Assembly: GCA_044227705.1 (NCBI GenBank)
Contig: JBGAWE010000173.1
Location: forward strand, 1-10,041
Origin: JANOQP01 sp044227705
GTDB taxonomy: Bacteria; Bacteroidota; Bacteroidia; Chitinophagales; Saprospiraceae
Reading direction: 5' to 3'
Length of the DNA: 10,041 bases
Below are positions 1-5,400 of this stretch, piece by piece. The position numbers were made by a program, and so were the translations under genes. The first letter of the stretch is position 1; every line of letters begins with the position of its first letter. The notes beneath the pieces are model-generated. The model was not told where the DNA came from, made no database searches, and saw only the letters and a program-made list of their open reading frames with translations.

Positions 1-650
1 GGAGCGGCAACTATTCGTCGTGGCTGACGGACGCGCCGCATCTTGTCGACAAAGTGGACGAGAACAACCTGATCCTCGTCTGCCCCGACGGCGGCTACGA
101 TTCTTGGTGGCTCGACTCGCCGGTCGACACATCGGTTCGATACCAGACTTTTTTGACGAAGGAACTCCCCGCTTTCATCGACTCGAACTACCGGACGCAG
201 CCTCGCCGCGAGGGCCGTGCCATCACCGGATTGAGCATGGGCGGGCACGGGGCGTTGCTTGCCGCATTCCGAAACCCGGAGGTCTTCGGGGCCTGCGGGA
301 GCGTCTGCGGCGGGGTCGATTTGCGGCCGTGGCGGAAGAACAACTGGGACTTGAAAGGCGTCCTCGGTGTCCCGCGCTGTTGCTGGAAAAACTGGGAGGA
401 GAACTCCGTCGCCGCCAACGTCGGGAGGTTGGTCGACGGACAATTGCAGATCATCGTCGACTGTGGGGTCGATGATTTTTTCATTGAAATGAACCGGACC
501 CTGCACCGCGAGCTCCTCGCGGCGGGCATCGACCACGAGTACACCGAGCGGCCGGGCGAGCACGATGCGGCCTACTGGCGCAACGCGGTGGATTTTCAGA
601 TTTTGTTCTTCAAGAAATTCTTCGCTCAACGGGAACTGCCGGAAAAATGA
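1..650 (+). CDS. Esterase-family alpha/beta hydrolase (PF00756-like), 5'-truncated by window edge
   Basis: This is the C-terminal part (about 215 residues) of a putative esterase of the esterase D / feruloyl-esterase / S-formylglutathione-hydrolase superfamily. The frame is open to the left edge, with its first whole codon at base 3, so the GTG at 54 is an internal valine and not the start. Numbering from base 3, the nucleophile elbow GLSMGGHGAL puts the catalytic serine at about residue 78 (codon 234-236). The aspartate lies in the DCGVDDFF segment and the histidine in PGEHDAAYW, giving a complete Ser-Asp-His triad. The upstream segment LVCPDGGYDSWW is also typical of the family, whose members are usually 260-300 residues, so roughly 60-80 residues are missing. 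These enzymes cleave short-chain or carbohydrate-linked esters; the substrate cannot be read from the sequence. Any signal peptide would be in the missing part. The gene converges on the response-regulator gene and ends within the left arm of the shared terminator. Confidence 0.9.
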   Translation, partial: SGNYSSWLTDAPHLVDKVDENNLILVCPDGGYDSWWLDSPVDTSVRYQTFLTKELPAFIDSNYRTQPRREGRAITGLSMGGHGALLAAFRNPEVFGACGSVCGGVDLRPWRKNNWDLKGVLGVPRCCWKNWEENSVAANVGRLVDGQLQIIVDCGVDDFFIEMNRTLHRELLAAGIDHEYTERPGEHDAAYWRNAVDFQILFFKKFFAQRELPEK

Positions 651-680
651 ATGCCCCGATGTCAACACACCGGGGCATTC
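649..680. terminator. Shared bidirectional intrinsic terminator between convergent genes
   Basis: A perfect 10-bp inverted repeat (GAATGCCCCG at 649-658, CGGGGCATTC at 671-680) encloses a 12-base loop. On the minus strand the hairpin is followed at once by ATTTTT (648 down to 643), which gives a standard intrinsic terminator for transcription coming from the response-regulator gene. On the plus strand the stem begins inside the esterase stop codon (648-650) and lacks a good U tract, so it would stop plus-strand transcription less efficiently. Confidence 0.8.
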
Positions 681-718
681 GAAAGCGCGAATAAATAAAG
701 ACAAGTGGAAAACCGATT

Positions 719-726
719 CAAAGGTA
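719..726 (-). promoter_or_regulatory. Possible Bacteroidota -7 element (TAnnTTTG), weak evidence
   Basis: On the minus strand the bases read TACCTTTG, an exact match to the TAnnTTTG -7 consensus known for the primary sigma factor of Bacteroidota. No TTG -33 element is seen 17-21 bases upstream, so on its own it would be a weak or activator-dependent promoter. It lies about 32 bases downstream of the paired direct repeats at 759-788 and about 40 bases before the terminator hairpin. Six fixed bases turn up by chance roughly once per 4 kb per strand, so this is tentative. Confidence 0.2.
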
Positions 727-753
727 GAACATGGCTAATGCGTCCACCTCTTC

Positions 754-788
754 GGGTGACGAACGGCAGGGATTGGGTGACGAACTGG
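754..788 (-). repeat. 11-bp direct repeat, 21-bp period, LytTR-box-like
   Basis: On the plus strand GGGTGACGAAC occurs exactly twice, at 754-764 and 775-785, with a period of 21 bp (two helical turns). Read on the minus strand, the two 9-mers CCAGTTCGT (788-780) and GCCGTTCGT (767-759) are 12 bp apart. Each matches the LytTR consensus [TA][AC][CA]GTTN[AG][TG] at 8 of 9 positions; only the first base deviates. LytTR regulators such as AgrA and AlgR typically bind two such direct repeats 12-13 bp apart. The element starts 14 bases past the stop codon of a LytTR response-regulator gene. The geometry is seen directly; the binding function is inferred. Confidence 0.35.
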
Positions 789-801
789 AAAATCCGGTTG
801 C

Positions 802-1500
802 TCAACGGCCTTTCAGGATTTCGAGCAGGTGCGGCTTGAAGTTGCGGCCGAGCGGCACCTCGCGCTCGCCGACCGACAGCGTCTCCTTCGCGTTGTCGAT
901 TTGTCCGATTTTCGAGATCTTCACGGCCCAGCTTTTGTGGACTTGCACAAAGTCGGCAGCGGGGAGTTTCTCCAAGATTTTTTTGAGCGGCACCTTTTGG
1001 GCGAAGCGTTTCTTGCTCGTGTGGATGGTGCAATAGTTGCCGTCCGACTCGATGGCCTCAATCTGTTCGAGCGGGATTCGCTCGGTCTGGCGGCCGGTTT
1101 TCAGGAAAAGGTCGCGTGGCCCGGCCGGGGTTTTCCGGTGGGAAAGGACGGTGTTTATCAAGCTCCGCAGCGTCAGTGGCTGAACAGGCTTGTTTAGGTA
1201 GGCCATCGGCGCGGTCGAGTCGGCCAGTTTGAAAACCGTCTCATCGGTGAATGCGCTGATAAAAATCGTGGGGATGCCGAGTTCGTGGGTCCGGCGGGAG
1301 AGGTCGACGCCCTTGTTGCGGCCGTTGATGTTGATGTCGAGGAGGGCGAGGCCGATGGGGGTAGTGTCCAAAATGCGCATCGCTGCCTCGTAGCTGTCGG
1401 CGAGGTAGAGCCTTTCGAAGCCCAACTCGCTCAAAATCATTTCAAGCTCGATGGTGAACGACAGCTCGTCTTCAACGATGAGGATGCGCAAGGTGTCCAT
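802..1500 (-). CDS. LytTR-family response regulator (receiver + LytTR DNA-binding domain)
   Basis: A 232-residue two-domain response regulator. The N-terminal receiver (about 4-120) has the acidic pair E10/D11, the phospho-acceptor D55 (in LALLDININ), S82 after the fourth beta strand, and K104 in the NKP motif, so it should be phosphorylatable. The C-terminal LytTR domain (about 127-228) has the family hallmarks IEAIESDGNYCTIHT and FVQVHKSWAV. Such proteins bind paired direct repeats at promoters and commonly control cell-envelope, extracellular-polymer or secretion genes. I chose the ATG at 1500 because the receiver fold begins directly after it and AACAAA precedes it, as is usual in Bacteroidota; an upstream in-frame start at 1536 would add 12 unconserved residues. 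It lies 80 bp downstream of the deacetylase gene with no terminator between them, so co-transcription is plausible. No cognate histidine kinase is present in the window. Confidence 0.93.
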   Translation of the reverse strand: MDTLRILIVEDELSFTIELEMILSELGFERLYLADSYEAAMRILDTTPIGLALLDININGRNKGVDLSRRTHELGIPTIFISAFTDETVFKLADSTAPMAYLNKPVQPLTLRSLINTVLSHRKTPAGPRDLFLKTGRQTERIPLEQIEAIESDGNYCTIHTSKKRFAQKVPLKKILEKLPAADFVQVHKSWAVKISKIGQIDNAKETLSVGEREVPLGRNFKPHLLEILKGR

Positions 1501-1580
1501 TTTGTTCGCAGCAAATTTGGCAAAACGGACGGGCAAAAGAGCAGCTTTTTATACGGAATCAGCCACGAGACGGCCGACCG

Positions 1581-2198
1581 TCAATCCGAGTCGATGCGCT
1601 CGAACCGCCAGCCCTTTTCCGAGAAGTGCTTCAGCACGCGCGGCAGCACCCAGCGCAGGTTGGCCTCGGCCTTCAGGCTGTCGTGCATCACTACGATGGA
1701 GCCGGGGCGCGCGTTCGACACCACGTTTTCGAGGCAGGCCTCGCGGCTGATTGTCTGGTCGAAATCGCCGCTCAAAACATCCCACATCACGATTTTGTAG
1801 TGCCTTTCGAGGAAGTTGCGCTGGCTCGGCAGCAGCTTTCCGTAAGGCGGGCGAAAGAGGTTCGATTTCACCAATCGCGCCGCCGCCCGGATGTTGTGGA
1901 AATAGGGCAGGTTCTCCGAGTGCCAGCCGTTGAGGTGGCTGAAGGTGTGGTTGCCCACCGCGTGGCCTTCGCCTGTCACTTTTCGAAAGATGTCGGGGTT
2001 CTCCTCGACGTTTTTGCCGAGGCAGAAGAAGGTGGCCTTCGCGCCCCATTTTTTTAGTTCGGAAAGAACCCAGGGAGTCACTTCGGGAATCGGGCCGTCG
2101 TCGAAAGTGAGGTAGACGACCTTCTCGGCCGTCGGGACGCGCCAGAGGTAGTTCGGCATCAGTGCTTGGACGAGGCGTGGCGTGTGGGCGAGGTACAT
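1581..2198 (-). CDS. Polysaccharide deacetylase (NodB homology domain)
   Basis: A compact 205-residue carbohydrate-esterase-family-4 protein that is essentially one NodB domain. All five catalytic motifs are visible. TFDDGP (31-36) supplies the general base D33 and the metal ligand D34. NHTFSH (83-88) supplies metal ligands H84 and H88. RPPYG is at 116-120, WDVLSGDFD at 139-147, and the IVVMHDS strand (168-174) carries the catalytic H172. The family removes N- or O-acetyl groups from peptidoglycan, chitin-like or exopolysaccharide chains using a divalent metal; the substrate here is unknown. I chose the ATG at 2198 because the protein from there (MYLAHTPRLVQALMPNYLWR) resembles the usual N-terminus of this Bacteroidota subfamily. 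The in-frame extension to 2375 is low-complexity and unconserved in character. No convincing signal peptide is seen, so an envelope location would need another explanation. Its partner downstream is the LytTR regulator. Confidence 0.92.
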   Translation of the reverse strand: MYLAHTPRLVQALMPNYLWRVPTAEKVVYLTFDDGPIPEVTPWVLSELKKWGAKATFFCLGKNVEENPDIFRKVTGEGHAVGNHTFSHLNGWHSENLPYFHNIRAAARLVKSNLFRPPYGKLLPSQRNFLERHYKIVMWDVLSGDFDQTISREACLENVVSNARPGSIVVMHDSLKAEANLRWVLPRVLKHFSEKGWRFERIDSD

Positions 2199-2377
2199 CG
2201 GCGGTTGAAGTTTGTTGAAGTGGTTGAAAAGGGGGGCGAGCGGGCGGCTTGACCAGTATCGGGCCAAATTTTTGCCAAAAACCGAAAACCGGCCGCTCAA
2301 CCCGCCCAACGTCCCAATCGTTCCGGCTGCTGCCCGTAAAGTTTTACAACTCGGTTTTTTGCGGAATTCCCTCAACG
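2199..2377 (-). promoter_or_regulatory. Intergenic region that should carry the deacetylase promoter
   Basis: These 179 bases follow the adhesin terminator, so the deacetylase (and perhaps the regulator) must have its promoter here. I could not find a convincing pair of TTG and TAnnTTTG elements. The closest -7-like string on the minus strand is AAAATTTG (2273-2266), without a well-spaced TTG. A 12-bp palindrome, GTAAA-GT-TTTAC (2336-2347), is the only operator-like sequence apart from the GTTGAA repeats. The promoter is inferred from gene layout rather than seen. Confidence 0.25.
2204..2229 (-). repeat. Three GTTGAA(G/A) repeats just upstream of the deacetylase start
   Basis: On the plus strand GTTGAAG occurs at 2204-2210 and 2214-2220, and GTTGAAA at 2223-2229, with start-to-start spacings of 10 and 9 bp, close to one helical turn. 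On the minus strand they read CTTCAAC and TTTCAAC and end 6 bases before the chosen ATG. They could be a translational or transcriptional control element, or the remains of low-complexity coding sequence. Nothing else supports either reading. Confidence 0.3.
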
Positions 2378-2437
2378 AAAAACGGCAGCCCGGATTGAAG
2401 CCCGGACTGCCGTTGAGTTTCGGTTTGAGAAAACCGA
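2378..2437 (-). terminator. Tandem-hairpin intrinsic terminator of the giant adhesin gene
   Basis: Two stem-loops lie just past the adhesin stop codon (2442-2444). The first is a 7-bp stem with a GAGA/TCTC tetraloop (2420-2426 with 2431-2437). The second is 13 bp (2381-2393 with 2402-2414); its single imperfection is a G-U pair in the minus-strand RNA, and its loop is 8 nt. The second stem runs directly into a T5 tract on the minus strand (2382-2378). This is a strong rho-independent terminator that separates the adhesin from the deacetylase gene. Confidence 0.82.
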
Positions 2438-2441
2438 GGCC

Positions 2442-5400
2442 TTACTGTTTGACCAACTGGCGGGTCACCATCTCCCCGTCGACGAGGATGCGAAGCTGGT
2501 AGACGCCCGCCGCCGCCTCGCTCAAATCGAGCGCGAGGGAGCTTTGATGTTTGTCAAAAACAAGCGTCTCGACCAGCCGGCCCGTTGCGTCGGTGATATC
2601 CACGCGGGTGGATTTCGGAGCCTTGCCTTTGAATACAATCTCGGCCGCGCCGCTCGTCGGGTTCGGCCGCAGGGTCATGCCCGAGGCCCATTCCGGCTCG
2701 TTCGAAGCGAGGAGGTTGTCGACGAAAAGGCTTTGCGTCGAGACCACGCACCCGTTCGCGTCCGTCACTTTGAGGACGTAGTTGCCGGTCTGCAGGCCCG
2801 TCAGGTTTTGGCTGGAGGCGAAAAGCTGGCCGTTCTTTTTCCATTCAAAAGTGTAGCCCGGCGTGCCGCCCGAGACAGTGACCGTGATGGCGCCGATGCC
2901 CGCGTTGCCGATGTCGTTGACGACCGGCGAGGGGGTGATTTGCAGCACTGTCGGCTGCGAGAGCGGGAAGGTTTGCACCGTCGTGCAGCCGCCGCCGTCT
3001 GTGACGGTCAGCGTGTGGTCGCCCGCGCAGAGGTCGGTGGCCTTTGCGGTCGTCTGGTTGTTGCCCCATTTGTAGGTGAAAGGCCCGGCGCCGCCCGCCG
3101 GTTGGGCGGTCAGCGCGCCGTTGCAATCACCGAAGCAGAGCGGCAGCTCGGCCTTCGTCGTGACCGTCGGCAGTTCATGGACCGTGACAGTGAACGAGCA
3201 GGTGCCGACGTTTCCGCCCTTGTCGGTGTACGACCAGAGGTTGGTCGTCACGCCAAGCGGGTAGGCCACGCCGCTCGACAGGCCGCTGACGAGGTCGAAC
3301 TGGCCGCCGTTGCCGAGGCAATTGTCGGTCGCCACCGGGAAGCTGTACGCAACGACCGGGTTGCACGACCACGCCTCGCGGTTCGACGGGCAGACAAGCG
3401 TCGGTGGCTTGTTGTCGATGATGTTCGCTTGGCCGACTTCGCTGGTCGCGTTGCCCGCCGCGTCGGTAGCCGTGACAGTGACGTTTTGGAGGCCGAGTTG
3501 CGAGCAGTCGAAAAAGAGCGGCTCGACCTTCCAAGTCTTGATGCCGCAGTTGTCAGTCGAGCCGTTGTTGAAGTCGGCCACGACGAGCGTCGCCTTTCCG
3601 TTGTCGTCGATGGCGAACGTCGGGGTCTTCAAAATGAGGACAGGCGGCGTGAGGTCGATGGCGAGGATTTCAACAAAATAGGCGGTTAGGCAGCCGTTCG
3701 CGTCGTTGATGCCGACCGAGTGGACGCCCGCCCCGAGGCCCGTAGCGACAGGTCCGGTCGAGCCGTTCGACCAGTTGTAGACGTAGTTCGGCGTGCCGCC
3801 AGAGACGGTGACGGTCGCCGTGCCGTACTCGTCGCCGGGGCATTGGACGTTTTCCTGCGTGGAAAAGACCGAAAGCGCGGCCGGTTCATTCACGATGTAG
3901 CTCTGCACGAGGGTGCAGCCGTTTGCGTCGCTAGCCGAGACGGTGTAGGTGCCAGCCACGAGTCCGGTGATGGTCGGTCCGCTTCCGCTGTTCGACCAGT
4001 TGAAATTCGAGGCCCCCGTTTCATTGACCAAATCGACCGTGATGGAGCCGTCAGCAAAGCCGTGGCATTTCACGTTGTCGATGTTTCCAGTAATGGAAAG
4101 CTGGCAAGGCGCGACAGCCACAATGGTCGTCCCGACCGCCGTGCAGCCGTTCGCATCGGTCGAGGTAACGGAATAATTGCCCGGTTCGAGGCCAGTGATG
4201 ATCGCTCCCGATTGGCCGTTCGACCAAACGAAAGTGTAGCCAGCCGTTCCGCCAGCGGAAGTCGCGCTGGCTGTGCCGTCGTTCGCCCCAACGATGCTCT
4301 GTCCGGTCGAGCTGGTAGTGACCGAAAGCTGCGTTGGTTGGGTCAGGCTGGTTGAGGCCGAGGCCGTGCATCCGTCAGCGTCCGTCACGACAACGGAAAT
4401 GGGGCCGACGGGCAGGTTCGAGGCCGTCGCCGAGGTCTGGCCGTCGCTCCACAGGTAGCTGTAACCGGGGTTCCCGCTCGAGGCCGCGACAGTGGCCGAG
4501 CCGGAATTTTCACCAAAACAGGCCACGTTTTGCGAAGCCGAAATCGCAGCAGCCGGGGCCGGAGTGGCCGAGACAATGGCCGAGGCCGTGTTCGTGCAGC
4601 CGTTCGCCGTGTTTGTCACGAGGAGGTCGTACGTCCCCGCCGCGCCTGCGGTGAGGGTCGCGTTGTTCGTCGAGCCGATGATTTGGCCACCGGTCGTCGT
4701 CCAGCTGTAGTTGAATGTTCCGCCCGCTGGGCCAGCATTTCCGTAAACCTGAACCTGCGCGGTTTTGCAATTGAGTTTGTCGGGTGCATTGGCTGCCGCC
4801 GTCGGCTGAGCATTGTTCAAGACGACGTTCACGCCCGCTGTGTTGATGCAGCCGGTCGTCGTGTTCGTCACTTTGATTTGATAGAAACCGGGCTGGTTTG
4901 CCTGCAAATTCAGAGAATTCGGGCTGCCGACGAGGCCAGGACCGCTCCATTCGTAGTTGAAGTTCCCGCCCGTCGAGCTGCCGTTTCCGAGCAGGTTGAC
5001 CTGCGACGTCGTGCAATTTATCTCACCCGAGACCGCCGCGTTCGCGGCCGGGAGGACGACGTTGCCCGTGACCGTCGCCGTCGCCGAGGCGGTGCAGCCG
5101 TTCTGCAAGTTGGTGACAATCAAGGTGTAGTTGCCAGGCGCAATGGCCACCGCATTGATTTGATCGACCGGGCCGCTGAACGAGCCACCCGTCCACAGGT
5201 AGGAGTAAATCGACCCCGTCGAGCTTCCGCCGCCGAGCAGCGGGACGTTCTGGTTCCCGCAGGTGACCGAGCCATTGGCGAAGGCCGAGGCCGTCGGCGT
5301 GTTGAAACTGCCCGGCACGTTGATGGTCAGCGTCTTCTCGCAACCCGTTTGGTCGGTCGCCGTCACGGTGTAGTCTCCTGCGCCGAGGTTTGTGGCGATG

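Noticed and set aside
1501..1580. Possible promoter for the response regulator (CAAATTTG resembles TAnnTTTG)
   Set aside because: The match is imperfect, has no correctly spaced TTG, and lies too close to the ATG at 1500.
1569..1582. Small hairpin GACGG-CCGA-CCGTC at the deacetylase stop codon
   Set aside because: The stem is only 5 bp, overlaps the stop codon and is not followed by a U tract on the minus strand, so it is not called as a terminator.
2199..2375. N-terminal extension of the deacetylase from 2375
   Set aside because: The added 59 residues have no signal-peptide or domain character, while the protein from 2198 begins as typical for the subfamily. The extension would also reach the T tract of the adhesin terminator.
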